64,000 nt of DNA. Origin: Actinophytocola sp035634895. Lineage in GTDB: Bacteria > Actinomycetota > Actinomycetes > Mycobacteriales > Pseudonocardiaceae. The stretch lies in NCBI RefSeq assembly GCF_035634895.1, contig NZ_DASQCC010000279.1, positions 62,001 to 126,000 on the forward strand. The letters are read 5' to 3'. How positions within the stretch are numbered: position 1 is the first letter of the stretch; each line of letters begins with the position of its first letter. This document shows positions 26,268 to 34,641 of the stretch, piece after piece. A program made the position numbers and the translations under genes. Under the pieces are notes generated by a model. The model ran no database searches. It saw only the letters and a list, made by a program, of their open reading frames with translations, and had not been told where the DNA came from.

Positions 26268-26759
26268 TCAGGCCAGGACGACCTGGTCGCCGTCGACCTT
26301 GACGTTGATCGCTGCCAGGGCCTTGGTGGCGGGGCCCTTCTTGACCGAGCCGTCCGCGGCGGAGAACTGGCTGCCGTGGTTCGGGCAGGTCGAGACGCCG
26401 TCGACGGGCGCGGCGACGGTCGTCCCCATGTGCGTGCAGGCGGCGTTGTACGCCTTGACCTCGCTGCCGGTGCGCACGACGAGGATCATGCCGCCGTCGG
26501 GGTTGGCGACCACGAGGCCGCCGCCGTCGGGCACCTTGTCGAGCGCGGTCAGACCGGAGGACGACGTGCCGCCGCTGGTCGGGGCGCCGGTGTTGCCGTT
26601 CGTGGTGCCGCCGTTCGAGCTGTCCGAGCTGTCCGAGCAGGCGGCGACCAGTGCCCCCGGCGCGACGAGCGCGACCATCAGGCCACACAGGACATCGCGG
26701 CGCGACCGGGCGGCGGTCGTGGGGGTGTTCGTGGGCGTGGTGGGTTCGACAGCAGTCAA
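26268..26759 (-). CDS. Rieske [2Fe-2S] lipoprotein
   Basis: 163 residues from the TTG at 26759, preferred because GGAGG lies six bases upstream; an upstream in-frame start at 26798 has no ribosome site. N-terminus: twin-arginine SRRDVLCG and hydrophobic stretch ending in lipobox LVAAC, so probably a Tat-exported lipoprotein. Then a Ser/Gly/Thr-rich linker (about residues 45-72), then a Rieske domain with CTHMG and CPNHGSQF supplying the Cys and His cluster ligands and a closing SVKKGPATKAL. Electron-transfer partner unknown; no oxygenase gene is adjacent. Confidence 0.9.
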   Translation of the reverse strand: MTAVEPTTPTNTPTTAARSRRDVLCGLMVALVAPGALVAACSDSSDSSNGGTTNGNTGAPTSGGTSSSGLTALDKVPDGGGLVVANPDGGMILVVRTGSEVKAYNAACTHMGTTVAAPVDGVSTCPNHGSQFSAADGSVKKGPATKALAAINVKVDGDQVVLA

Positions 26760-26993
26760 GCCGGGCCTCCGAGGTGTGTCGGCATTGAAAGGGAACAACG
26801 GGCCTTACGCACCCGCAACCCGAATGGTTCAGCGCCATTCACCCGAATGATGGAGAAAGCGCCGTTGCACTCAGTCACGTCAGCCCCGAATGGCCGCACG
26901 GTCGCCGACAACGGCCCCCGCGCGCCATACACGTTCGGGTGCAACGAGTTCCGGTGTTCCTCGGCGGTGCCGACCTCGACGACCCGGCCGGCG

Positions 26994-27440
26994 CTAGCGC
27001 GACTCGGTGGTCGCCTCGCGGCGGAGGCGGCGGAGCTCCCGCATCGCGGTGACGGCGTGCTCGCCGTCGATGGCCTGGACGGCGAGGATCGGGACGTACT
27101 CGTCGCCCGGCAGCTCGAGGCGGGCCCAGGGCGAGCCGTCGGGGAAGCTGACCGACTCGATGTCCGTCCAACCGTAGTGATGGGTGCCCAGCATGTTGCG
27201 AACCTCGACGCCGTCGTGGTCGGCGCGGATGCGGGGACGGGCGAACCACAGCGCGGCGGCCGCCAGCACCAGGCCGATCCCCGCCATCGCGATCTGGTCG
27301 GAGAGGTAGAAATGCACCCCGGTCGACGAGCCACGCAACAGGATCGCCACGGTCGTCATCGCGACGACGAACACCGCGGCGACGGCGACGGCGACGACAC
27401 GGGCCTTGTGCGGACGGGCCGTGTAGGTCGGGCTCGTCAT
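26994..27440 (-). CDS. PH-domain membrane protein downstream of ribH
   Basis: 148 residues. Two membrane helices (about 14-35 and 47-66), then a small PH-like bacterial domain (RPRIRADHDGVEVRNMLGTHHYGWTDIESVSFPDG). It is a common companion of ribH in actinobacteria, role unknown. The ATG overlaps the ribH stop (ATGA). The 234 bp between it and the Rieske gene show no ORF or convincing hairpin. Confidence 0.86.
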   Translation of the reverse strand: MTSPTYTARPHKARVVAVAVAAVFVVAMTTVAILLRGSSTGVHFYLSDQIAMAGIGLVLAAAALWFARPRIRADHDGVEVRNMLGTHHYGWTDIESVSFPDGSPWARLELPGDEYVPILAVQAIDGEHAVTAMRELRRLRREATTESR

Positions 27441-27934
27441 TCGAAACCCCGATCCATCCAGGGCTGGCGCAGTCCCCGCACGACCAACGCGGTGTCGAGC
27501 GCGGCGACGGTTGCCTCGAACCCCTTGTCCTCCTTGGAGTTCGGCAGGCCGCAGCGGTCCAGTGCCTGCTGCTCGTCGTTGACCGTGAGGACACCGTTGC
27601 CGACCGGGGTCGACTCGTCGAGGGAGACGCGGGTCAGGCCGTAGGTGACGGCGTCGCACACGTACTCGAAGTGCGGAGTGCCACCGCGGATGACGACACC
27701 GAGGGCGACGACCGCGTCATGGTGCTTGGCAAGGGCCTGGCAGACTACCGGGAGCTCAACCGCGCCGGGGACGCGAACCACGGTCGGCTCCTTGATCCCC
27801 GCCTTGGCCGCAGCGGCCAGGGCACGATCGAGCAGCGTCGACGTGATCTTCTCGTGCCACCGCGTGGCGGCGATGGCGAGGCGGATGCCCTCGCACTCCT
27901 GAACCTCGACCTCGGGACGGCCTTCACCACTCAC
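27437..27934 (-). CDS. ribH: 6,7-dimethyl-8-ribityllumazine synthase
   Basis: Penultimate step of riboflavin synthesis. GTG 27934 (MSGEGRPEVEVQ) is chosen for the GGGGAGG ribosome site; the frame opens 12 codons earlier. 165 residues with AIAATRWHEKIT, VRVPGAVELPV, the ALGVVIRGGTPHFEYVCD core and the catalytic-His region. Separated from ribBA by the antisense trmO-like gene, so it is not directly co-transcribed in the simple way expected. Confidence 0.96.
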   Translation of the reverse strand: MSGEGRPEVEVQECEGIRLAIAATRWHEKITSTLLDRALAAAAKAGIKEPTVVRVPGAVELPVVCQALAKHHDAVVALGVVIRGGTPHFEYVCDAVTYGLTRVSLDESTPVGNGVLTVNDEQQALDRCGLPNSKEDKGFEATVAALDTALVVRGLRQPWMDRGFE

Positions 27935-27980
27935 ACCGGCAGTATCCTCCCCACCCTGCGTGACACCCAAGGAGGGTTTC

Positions 27981-28424
27981 GTGACCTACCAGCTCAACCC
28001 GATCGGACACGTGGAGTCTCCGCTCACCGACCGGGCCAGGGCGCCGAAGCAGGGGCGCGAAGGCGCGCCCGAGGCCTGGTTGGTGTTCCGCCCGGAGATG
28101 GCGACGGGCCTGGCCGACCTGCGGGTCGGCACCGACATCATCGTGCTGACCTGGCTCCACCAGGCGGACCGGGACGTACTGGCCGTCCACCCGCGGGACA
28201 GCAGGAAGAACCCGCTGACCGGCGTGTTCAGCACCCGCTCCGCCGACCGCCCCAACCCGGTCGGGCTGCACCGGGTCCGGATCATGGGCGTGCAGATCCC
28301 GTCCTCCACGATGACCGCGCACGCGGGGTTCCTGACCGGGCGGCCACGCCTGCGCGTCCGCGACCTCGAAGCGGTCGACGGCACACCGATCGTGGACGTC
28401 AAGCCCGCGCTCGGCGATCGCTAG
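27981..28424 (+). CDS. trmO: TsaA/TrmO family tRNA (t6A37) methyltransferase-like protein
   Basis: 147 residues from GTG 27981, behind GGAGGG. VirR/TsaA fold phrases: LNPIGHVESPL, a central VLTWLHQADRDVLAVHPRD, and the diagnostic SADRPNPVGLHRVRI near residue 86. TrmO uses S-adenosylmethionine to methylate t6A37 in tRNA; many short actinobacterial members have uncertain substrates. It lies on the opposite strand between ribBA and ribH (46 bp from the ribH start, 6 bp from the ribBA stop). Confidence 0.87.
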   Translation: MTYQLNPIGHVESPLTDRARAPKQGREGAPEAWLVFRPEMATGLADLRVGTDIIVLTWLHQADRDVLAVHPRDSRKNPLTGVFSTRSADRPNPVGLHRVRIMGVQIPSSTMTAHAGFLTGRPRLRVRDLEAVDGTPIVDVKPALGDR

Positions 28425-28430
28425 GCCGTG

Positions 28431-29675
28431 TCAGGCCTGGTTGGTGGAGTTCTCGAACAGTTCCAGGTCGCCCAGCTCGTGACCCATGCGGTCGCGCTTG
28501 GTGCGTAGGTAGCGGAGGTTCTCGGCGTTCGGGCGGATCGGCAGCGCCACCCGGTCGACGATCGTCAGGCCGTAGCCGTCCAGGCCGACACGCTTGGCCG
28601 GGTTGTTCGTCAGCAGCCGCATCGACTTGATGCCCAGGTCGACGAGGATCTGGGCACCCTGCCCGTAGTCCCGCGCGTCCGCCGGCATGCCCTGCATGAG
28701 GTTCGCGTCCACCGTGTCGGCGCCGTCGTCCTGCAGCTGGTAGGCCTGCAGCTTGTGCATGAGACCGATCCCCCGGCCCTCGTGCCCACGCATGTACAGC
28801 ACCACGCCGCGCCCCTCCGCGGCGACCGCGGCCAGCGCGGCCTCCAGCTGCGGGCCGCAGTCGCACCGCAGTGACCCGAACACGTCGCCGGTCAGGCACT
28901 CGGAGTGCACCCTGACCAGCACGTTCTCGCCGCCCTCGATGTCGCCGTAGACCAGGGCGATGTGCTCGATGCCGTCCAGCTTGGAGTCGTAGCCGACCGC
29001 GCGGAACGCGCCGTGCGCGGTCGGGATGCGGGCCTCCGCGACACGGACGACCTGCACCTCCTTGCGCCGCCGGTAGTCGATCAGGTCGGCGATCGAGATG
29101 ATCGTCAGGTCGTGCTCGGCCGCGAAGATCTCCAGCTCCTCGCGGCGGGCCATGTCGCCCTCGTCCTTCTGCGACACGATCTCGCACAGCACCCCCGCGG
29201 GCCGCAGGCCGGCCAGCACGGCGAGGTCGATCGCCGCCTCGGTGTGGCCGGGGCGACGCAGGACGCCACCCTCCTTGGCACGCAACGGAACCACGTGTCC
29301 GGGACGGGTGAAGTCGCCCGCCACGGACTTGCTGTCGGCGAGCAGCCGGATGGTGCGGGCCCGGTCGGCGGCGGAGATGCCGGTGGACACGCCCTCACGC
29401 GCGTCGACCGTGACCGTGTACGCGGTGCCGCGCCGGTCCTGGTTGGTGTGGAACATGGGCGGCAGGTCGAGGCGGTCGCAGTCGGCCTCGGTCAGCGGCA
29501 CGCAGATGTACCCGGAGGTGTAGCGCACCATGAACGCCAGCAGCTCGGGTGTGGCCTTCTCGGCCGCGAAGATCAGGTCGCCCTCGTTCTCGCGGTCCTC
29601 GTCGTCGACCACGATCACCGGTCGTCCCGCCGCGATGTCCGAGATCGCCTGTTCGACACCCTCGATGTCGGTCAT
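28431..29675 (-). CDS. ribBA: Bifunctional DHBP synthase / GTP cyclohydrolase II
   Basis: 414 residues from ATG 29675. N-terminal RibB domain (about 1-205): VIVVDDEDRENEGDLIFAAE acid-rich metal loop, TGISAADRA, the RPGHVVPLRAKEGGVLRRPG active site and DEGDMARR. C-terminal RibA domain (about 206-414): the VRVHSECLTGDVFGSLRCDC zinc-binding motif, YMRGHEGRGIGL and the LLTNNPAKR motif. Supplies both precursors of lumazine. Its start is joined to the ribC stop by a 17-aa linker ORF. Confidence 0.98.
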   Translation of the reverse strand: MTDIEGVEQAISDIAAGRPVIVVDDEDRENEGDLIFAAEKATPELLAFMVRYTSGYICVPLTEADCDRLDLPPMFHTNQDRRGTAYTVTVDAREGVSTGISAADRARTIRLLADSKSVAGDFTRPGHVVPLRAKEGGVLRRPGHTEAAIDLAVLAGLRPAGVLCEIVSQKDEGDMARREELEIFAAEHDLTIISIADLIDYRRRKEVQVVRVAEARIPTAHGAFRAVGYDSKLDGIEHIALVYGDIEGGENVLVRVHSECLTGDVFGSLRCDCGPQLEAALAAVAAEGRGVVLYMRGHEGRGIGLMHKLQAYQLQDDGADTVDANLMQGMPADARDYGQGAQILVDLGIKSMRLLTNNPAKRVGLDGYGLTIVDRVALPIRPNAENLRYLRTKRDRMGHELGDLELFENSTNQA

Positions 29676-29728
29676 TACGCCCCCTCGCCCGCTCCGCGGC
29701 GCCGGAACGCCTCGCAAGCTCCGCTCAT
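29675..29728 (-). other. Linker mini-ORF between ribC and ribBA (17 aa)
   Basis: On the minus strand the ATG overlaps the ribC stop (ATGA), the frame encodes MSGACEAFRRRGAGEGA, and its TAA shares a base with the ribBA ATG (TAATG). The first 18 bases (ATGAGCGGAGCTTGCGAG) match the start of the tal/pgi linker nearly exactly. Overlap at both ends in a 49-bp gap suggests a coupling function. Confidence 0.45.
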
Positions 29729-30387
29729 GACCCCGCCTCCTCCGCCGTAACGCCATTCTCCTCCGCCGCGGGCCCGTTGCCCGCCAAGTGTGGCGCGGCC
29801 AACCTCTCCACGTACTTGGCGACCACGTCGACCTCCAGGTTGACCCGGTCACCGGGGGCCCGGACACCGAGCGTGGTGGCGCGGAGGGTCTCCGGGATGA
29901 GGCTCACGCTGAACTCGGCGCCGTTCTCGGTGTCCACCACGTCGACGACCGTGAGCGAGACCCCGTCGACCGTGATCGAGCCCTTCTCGACCAGGTAGCG
30001 GGCGAGCCGATGCGGGATGCCGACGCGCACGAGGTCCCAGTGCGGGGACGTCTCCCGCGACAGGATCACGCCGGTCCCGTCGACGTGGCCCTGGACGATG
30101 TGCCCGCCGAACCTCTTGCCGACCTCGGCCGCGCGCTCCAGGTTGACCGGCTCACCCGGCGTGATCTTGTCCAGGCTGCTGCGCACGAGCGTCTCCCGCA
30201 TGACGTCCGCGGTGAACGCGCCGTCGGCCACCTCGACGACGGTCAGGCACACGCCGTTGACCGAGATGGAGTCGCCGAGCCGCGCGTCGCTGGTGACGAG
30301 CGGGCCGGCGATGGTGACGCGCGCGGCGTCCGGCAGGTCCTGGACGGCGACGACCTCGCCGCGTTCCTCGACGATCCCCGTGAACAC
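29725..30387 (-). CDS. ribC: Riboflavin synthase, alpha subunit
   Basis: Dismutates two lumazines to riboflavin. 220 residues with the internal duplication typical of the family: MFTGIVEERGEV and GDSISVNGVCLTVVE in repeat 1, and the KGSITVDGVSLTVVDV counterpart in repeat 2, plus the inter-domain GGHIVQGHVDGTG. C-terminal tail (about 200-220) is low-complexity and variable. GTG start, 4 bp after the rpe stop. Confidence 0.97.
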   Translation of the reverse strand: MFTGIVEERGEVVAVQDLPDAARVTIAGPLVTSDARLGDSISVNGVCLTVVEVADGAFTADVMRETLVRSSLDKITPGEPVNLERAAEVGKRFGGHIVQGHVDGTGVILSRETSPHWDLVRVGIPHRLARYLVEKGSITVDGVSLTVVDVVDTENGAEFSVSLIPETLRATTLGVRAPGDRVNLEVDVVAKYVERLAAPHLAGNGPAAEENGVTAEEAGS

Positions 30388-30391
30388 CTGT

Positions 30392-31057
30392 CTACATCGC
30401 CCTTCTGGCTTGTTCCCGCAGTGCCTCGACCGCCTTGGCCGCGTCCTCCGCCCCGTAGACCGCGGAGCCCGCGACGAAGCAGTCGACGCCGGCCTCGGCG
30501 GCCTGCTCGATCGTGTCGGAGTTGATGCCCCCGTCGATCTCCACCAGCACCCGTAGTTCCCCGGCGTCCACCAGCTGCCGGGCCCTGCGCACCTTGTCGA
30601 GCACCGCGGGGGTGAACTCCTGCCCGCCGAACCCTGGCTCGACCGACATCACGAGCAACGTGTCGTAGTGCCGCAGCAATTCCACGTACGGCTCGAAAGG
30701 CGTCCTCGGCTTGACCGACAGGCCGGCCCTGGCCCCCGCGGCCCGCAGGTCGTGGGCGATCTTGACCGGGTCGGCGGCGGCCTCGACGTGGACCGTGACG
30801 TTGTGGGCGCCGGCCTCGGCGTAGCCGACCGCCCACCGGTCGGGGTCGTCGATCATGAGGTGGCAGTCGACGGGGATCTCGGTACTCCTGAGAATCGCCT
30901 CGACGACCGGGAGGCCGAGGGTCAGGTTGGGGACGAAGTGCCCGTCCATGACGTCGACGTGCAACCAGTCCGCGCCCTTGACGGCGTCGGCCGCTTCGGC
31001 GAGCCGGGCGAAGTCCGCGGCGAGGATGCTGGGCGCGATCATGGGTTCTCGTGGCAC
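30392..31057 (-). CDS. rpe: Ribulose-phosphate 3-epimerase
   Basis: Interconverts ribulose 5-phosphate and xylulose 5-phosphate. 221 residues from GTG 31057; the ATG six codons in (31042) is an alternative. TIM-barrel landmarks: APSILAADFARL, LHVDVMDGHFVPNLT, VDCHLMIDDPDRW, VMSVEPGFGGQEF and VEIDGGIN. Ribulose 5-phosphate is also the RibB substrate, which explains the placement directly upstream of the riboflavin genes. Confidence 0.97.
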   Translation of the reverse strand: MPREPMIAPSILAADFARLAEAADAVKGADWLHVDVMDGHFVPNLTLGLPVVEAILRSTEIPVDCHLMIDDPDRWAVGYAEAGAHNVTVHVEAAADPVKIAHDLRAAGARAGLSVKPRTPFEPYVELLRHYDTLLVMSVEPGFGGQEFTPAVLDKVRRARQLVDAGELRVLVEIDGGINSDTIEQAAEAGVDCFVAGSAVYGAEDAAKAVEALREQARRAM

Positions 31058-31096
31058 GGCACGAGCCTATTACCCCCCGGTAGGGCGCTGCTTGCC

Positions 31097-32080
31097 TCAC
31101 CGGTAGAGGTCGAACGCCTCGGCGATCCGCTGTCTGTCGGCATGTGCGGCGAGCAGCAGCGTCAGCAGCACCCGTGACTTGGCGGGGTCGAGGAAGCCGG
31201 ACTGGATGAGGCCGCGGTCGAGCAGGTCGCGTTCGGAGCCCGGGTAGCCGTAGGTGTGGCGCAGGACCGAGCCGGCGCCGGTCCGCGTGGAGAGGATGAC
31301 CGGCACCCGCGCGGCCTGCTCGGCGACGACCGGCACCATCGCGGCGGGGACGTGTCCCGCACCGAGCCCGGCGATGACGAGGCCGTCGAAGAGGTCACCG
31401 GCGCGCCGGAGGAGCGCGCCGTCGTCCCCCATGGCGACGGTGATGAGCCCGACGCGGACGTCGCCCACCTCGGCGGGGAGCGTGAGGCCGATGCGTGCGG
31501 CGCCGCGGATGCGCGGGTCGCCCTCGACGAGCAGGCCGAGGGGCCCGAAGCCGGGCGAGACGAAGGCGCCGGTGCTGCTGGTGTGCGACTTGCGGACGAA
31601 CCGGGCGCCGTGGATCTCGTCGGACATGACCACGAGGGCGCCGAGGCCGCGGGCGTTCGGCGAGAGCGCGACACGGATGGCTGCGTAGAGGTTGGCGGGA
31701 CCGTCGGGTCCGGCGGAGTGCGGGTGCCGCATGGCCCCGGTGACGACGACGGGCGCGTCGGCCGGGACGGTGACGTCGAGGAAGAAGGCGGTCTCCTCGA
31801 TGGTGTCGGTCCCGTGCGTGATCACGACACCGGTGGCACCCTTGGCGATCTCCTGCTGAACCCGCCTGGAGAGCGCGACGAGATCGGCGAACCCGAGTGA
31901 AGGACTGGGCAGGGACCGCAGGGACTCCGTGGTGATCTTCACGTCCAGCTCGGCAAGCCCGGGCACCGAGGCGACGAGGTCGTCAGCCCCGAGCGCCGGC
32001 ACGATCCCCCCACTGGCACTGGGCGCCATGGCAATGGTCCCACCCATCGACACAACCGCGACATACCCCGAGATCGACAC
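31097..32080 (-). CDS. Asparaginase
   Basis: Hydrolyses asparagine to aspartate and ammonia. 327 residues with both catalytic-Thr motifs: VSMGGTIAM near residue 12 and VITHGTDTIEETAFFL near 90, plus the VVTGAMRHPHS block. No signal peptide, so probably cytoplasmic. Lies upstream of rpe with a 39-bp gap; a functional link to riboflavin or pentose metabolism is not apparent. Confidence 0.93.
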   Translation of the reverse strand: MSISGYVAVVSMGGTIAMAPSASGGIVPALGADDLVASVPGLAELDVKITTESLRSLPSPSLGFADLVALSRRVQQEIAKGATGVVITHGTDTIEETAFFLDVTVPADAPVVVTGAMRHPHSAGPDGPANLYAAIRVALSPNARGLGALVVMSDEIHGARFVRKSHTSSTGAFVSPGFGPLGLLVEGDPRIRGAARIGLTLPAEVGDVRVGLITVAMGDDGALLRRAGDLFDGLVIAGLGAGHVPAAMVPVVAEQAARVPVILSTRTGAGSVLRHTYGYPGSERDLLDRGLIQSGFLDPAKSRVLLTLLLAAHADRQRIAEAFDLYR

Positions 32081-32108
32081 CCCCCGACGCTACGACCCCC
32101 CACCCAAA

Positions 32109-32263
32109 CCCGCGAGTCCCGCGTTCAAACATAGCGAGTCCCGCGTTCAGACACATCGAGTTGCGGTTTCGTGCACACGGCCCGGGCCAAGATCAGCACG
32201 AAACCGCAACTCGGTATGCGCGAACGCGGGACTCGGTAGGGGTGAACGCGGGACTCGCGGGTG
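32109..32263. repeat. Repeat island 3 (long inverted repeat between rsmB and asparaginase)
   Basis: Left arm 32110-32174: two copies of GCGAGTCCCGCGTTC, then CGAGTTGCGGTTTCGTGC. Right arm 32196-32262: GCACGAAACCGCAACTCGG, then two GAACGCGGGACTCG units. The arms are near-perfect complements with a 21-base loop, predicting a hairpin of about 65 bp right after the rsmB stop. Same family as islands 1 and 2. Confidence 0.88.
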
Positions 32264-32274
32264 GGGGTCGTTGG

Positions 32275-33714
32275 TCACTTTTGGAGTAGGGCGCAGAACA
32301 TCGCGTCGGTGCCGTGGCGGTGGGGCCACAGCTGGACGTATGGGCCGGCGCCCAGGTCGGGCATGTCCGGGAACGACTCGCGGGCGTCCAGTGCGGTCAC
32401 GCCGGTCTTGCGGATCACGTCCGACACGATGCCGATCGTCTCCGACAGGTGCGGGGAGCACACGACGTAGCCGATCACGCCGCCGGGCCTCGTCAGCTCG
32501 ACCGCCGTCAGCAGCAGCTCCCGCTGCAGCTTCGTCAGCTCACCCACGTCCGACGGCTGCCGGCGCCACCGGGCCTCCGGCCGCCGCCGCAGCGAGCCGA
32601 GGCCCGTGCACGGGGCGTCCACCAGCACCCGGTCGAACGTCTCCGCGCCCAGCCCCAACGCCGCCGGCGAACGACCGTCGCCGACATGCACCACGATCGG
32701 CAGGCCCTCGGTCGCCTGTTCCACGAGCCGTGCCCGGTGCGGGGCCTTCTCCACCGCGTCCAGCCGGCCGCCCTGGATGCCCAGCAGCGCACCCAGCAAC
32801 GCCGACTTGCCGCCCGGGCCGGCGCACAGGTCCAGCCAGCGCTCGTCCGAGCCCTCGACGGGCGGCCTCGTCAGCGCCACCGCGCACAGCTGGCTGCCCT
32901 CGTCCTGCACCGACGCCAGCCGCTCACGCACGGGGTCCAGGCCCGCCGGGTCGCCCGCGCCGGCCGGCAGCCGTACCCCGTACGGCGAGTACGGCGCGAC
33001 CTCGCCGCCGGTCATGGCCGCCAGCTCCTCCGCCGTGATCTCCCCCGGCCTGGCCACCAGGTGCACCGCGGGCCGCTCGTTGTCGGCGGCCAGGGCGGAC
33101 CTCAGCTCGTCACCCATCGATCCCAGCGAGTCGGCGAACGCGCGCGCAACCCACCGCGGATGGGCCTCCCGCATGGCGAGGTTGCCGATGCGGTCCTCCT
33201 CGGGGTCCGGCGCCAGGTCGTCCATCCACTCCTCCTCGGAGCGTTCGGACACCTTGCGCAGCACCGCGTTCACGAAGCCGCTGCTGCGCGAGCCGTGCTC
33301 GGCCCGCACCAGGTCCACAGTGGACGCGACGGCCGCGTGCGACGGGATACGGGTCCTCAACAGCTGGTAGCAACCCAGCCGCAGCACGTCCAGCAGCGCC
33401 GGTTCCACCTTGGCCAACGGACGGTCCACACAGGCCGCCAGCACCTCGTCCAGCAGGCCGATGCACCGGCAGGCGCCGTACGCCAGCTCGGTCGCCAGCG
33501 CCGCGTCCCGGCCGGTGATCCGGCGCTCCCGCAGGATCTGCGGCAGCAGCAGGTTCGCGTACGCGTCCCGCGCGCGGACCTCGCGCAGCGTGTCCAGCGC
33601 GGCCTGGCGGGCCGGGTCGTCGACCGGCGGTCTCGCCGGGCCCGACCGCTGCTTGGGCGGATGTGGCGTCCGCGGCCGGGAGAACCTCGCCGGGCGCCGT
33701 CGTGGTTGGGTCAC
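32275..33714 (-). CDS. rsmB: 16S rRNA (cytosine-967-C5)-methyltransferase
   Basis: 479 residues from GTG 33714, which overlaps the fmt stop. Residues about 30-165 are the NusB-like RNA-binding domain (AALDTLREVRARDAYANLLL), followed by the Rossmann methyltransferase with DLCAGPGGKSALLGAL, VDAPCTGLGSLRRRPE (release/catalytic Cys) and GYVVCSPHLSE (second Cys). The basic, proline-rich N-terminal tail is typical in actinobacteria. Last of def-fmt-rsmB. Confidence 0.96.
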   Translation of the reverse strand: MTQPRRRPARFSRPRTPHPPKQRSGPARPPVDDPARQAALDTLREVRARDAYANLLLPQILRERRITGRDAALATELAYGACRCIGLLDEVLAACVDRPLAKVEPALLDVLRLGCYQLLRTRIPSHAAVASTVDLVRAEHGSRSSGFVNAVLRKVSERSEEEWMDDLAPDPEEDRIGNLAMREAHPRWVARAFADSLGSMGDELRSALAADNERPAVHLVARPGEITAEELAAMTGGEVAPYSPYGVRLPAGAGDPAGLDPVRERLASVQDEGSQLCAVALTRPPVEGSDERWLDLCAGPGGKSALLGALLGIQGGRLDAVEKAPHRARLVEQATEGLPIVVHVGDGRSPAALGLGAETFDRVLVDAPCTGLGSLRRRPEARWRRQPSDVGELTKLQRELLLTAVELTRPGGVIGYVVCSPHLSETIGIVSDVIRKTGVTALDARESFPDMPDLGAGPYVQLWPHRHGTDAMFCALLQK

Positions 33715-34637
33715 TTCAGCCGCTCTCCTGGTTCTACTCGCGCCCCTCGCGCCCAGTCGGTGGCCGCCATCCGCTTCTTGCCCGGTGCCTGGACCTCGCC
33801 GAGCGCGACCGGGTCGGTCGCCGTGCCGGCGAGTACTCGCTTGCGCTCCACCCGCAGCTCCCCGGGTGCGAGCCCGTCCGCCACGACCCGCTTCACCGGG
33901 CCGAGCTTGATCCGCTCGTCGCGGAACTCCGCCCACGCGCCGGGTTCGGGGGTGACCGCGCGGGCCAGCCGGTCCACCGCGATGGCAGGGGCGGTGAAGT
34001 CGAGCTTCGCGTCCTCGGTGGCGATCTTCGGGGCGTAGCTCTGGCCGTCGGCCGGCTGCTCGACGGCCAGCAGGGTGCCGTCCTCGATACCGTCCAATGT
34101 GGACAACAGGAGCCCGGCGCCCGCCTCGGCGAGACGGTCGAGCAGCACGCCCGCGGTGTCGTCGGAGCGGATGGCCTCGGTCAGCACGCCGAACACCGGC
34201 CCGGCGTCCAGCTCCTTGACGATCCGGAACGCGCTGGCGCCGGTGATCTCGTCGCCGTGCCGGATCGCGGCCTGCACCGGTGCGGCGCCGCGCCAGGCGG
34301 GGAGCAACGAGAAGTGCAGGTTGATCCAGCCGTGCGGCGGGATGTCCAGCGCCTTCTGCGGCAACAGGGCCCCGTAGGCGACGACCGGGCAGGCGTCGGG
34401 CTCGAGCTCGCGCAGCCGGTCCAGGAACGCCGGGTCGGACGCCTTGGGCGGGGTGAGTACCTCGATGCCGTGCTCGTCGGCCAGCGCGCCGACCGGCGAC
34501 CGCACCAGGTGACGCCCGCGGCCCGCCGGCGCGTCGGGCCGGGTGACCACGGCGACGACCTCGTGCCGGTCGGAGTCCAGGAACGCCCGCAGCGAAGGCA
34601 GGGCGACCTCTGGCGTGCCAGCGAATACCAACCGCAT
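33711..34637 (-). CDS. fmt: Methionyl-tRNA formyltransferase
   Basis: Formylates initiator Met-tRNA. 308 residues: VFAGTPEVALPSLRAFL at the start, the catalytic region YGALLPQKALDIPPHGWINLHFSLLPAWRGAAPV with the conserved Asn, His and SLLP loop around 105-125, and a C-terminal OB-like domain (APKIATEDAKLDF). Starts 4 bp after the def stop. Confidence 0.97.
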   Translation of the reverse strand: MRLVFAGTPEVALPSLRAFLDSDRHEVVAVVTRPDAPAGRGRHLVRSPVGALADEHGIEVLTPPKASDPAFLDRLRELEPDACPVVAYGALLPQKALDIPPHGWINLHFSLLPAWRGAAPVQAAIRHGDEITGASAFRIVKELDAGPVFGVLTEAIRSDDTAGVLLDRLAEAGAGLLLSTLDGIEDGTLLAVEQPADGQSYAPKIATEDAKLDFTAPAIAVDRLARAVTPEPGAWAEFRDERIKLGPVKRVVADGLAPGELRVERKRVLAGTATDPVALGEVQAPGKKRMAATDWARGARVEPGERLK

Positions 34638-34641
34638 CTAC

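Noticed and set aside
30388..30391. FMN riboswitch for the rib genes
   Set aside because: ribC follows rpe by 4 bp, and I saw no FMN-aptamer signature before rpe or ribH.
31058..31096. Linker ORF between asparaginase and rpe
   Set aside because: A GTG overlaps the asparaginase stop, but its frame runs through rpe without stopping at the rpe start, so it is not a linker.
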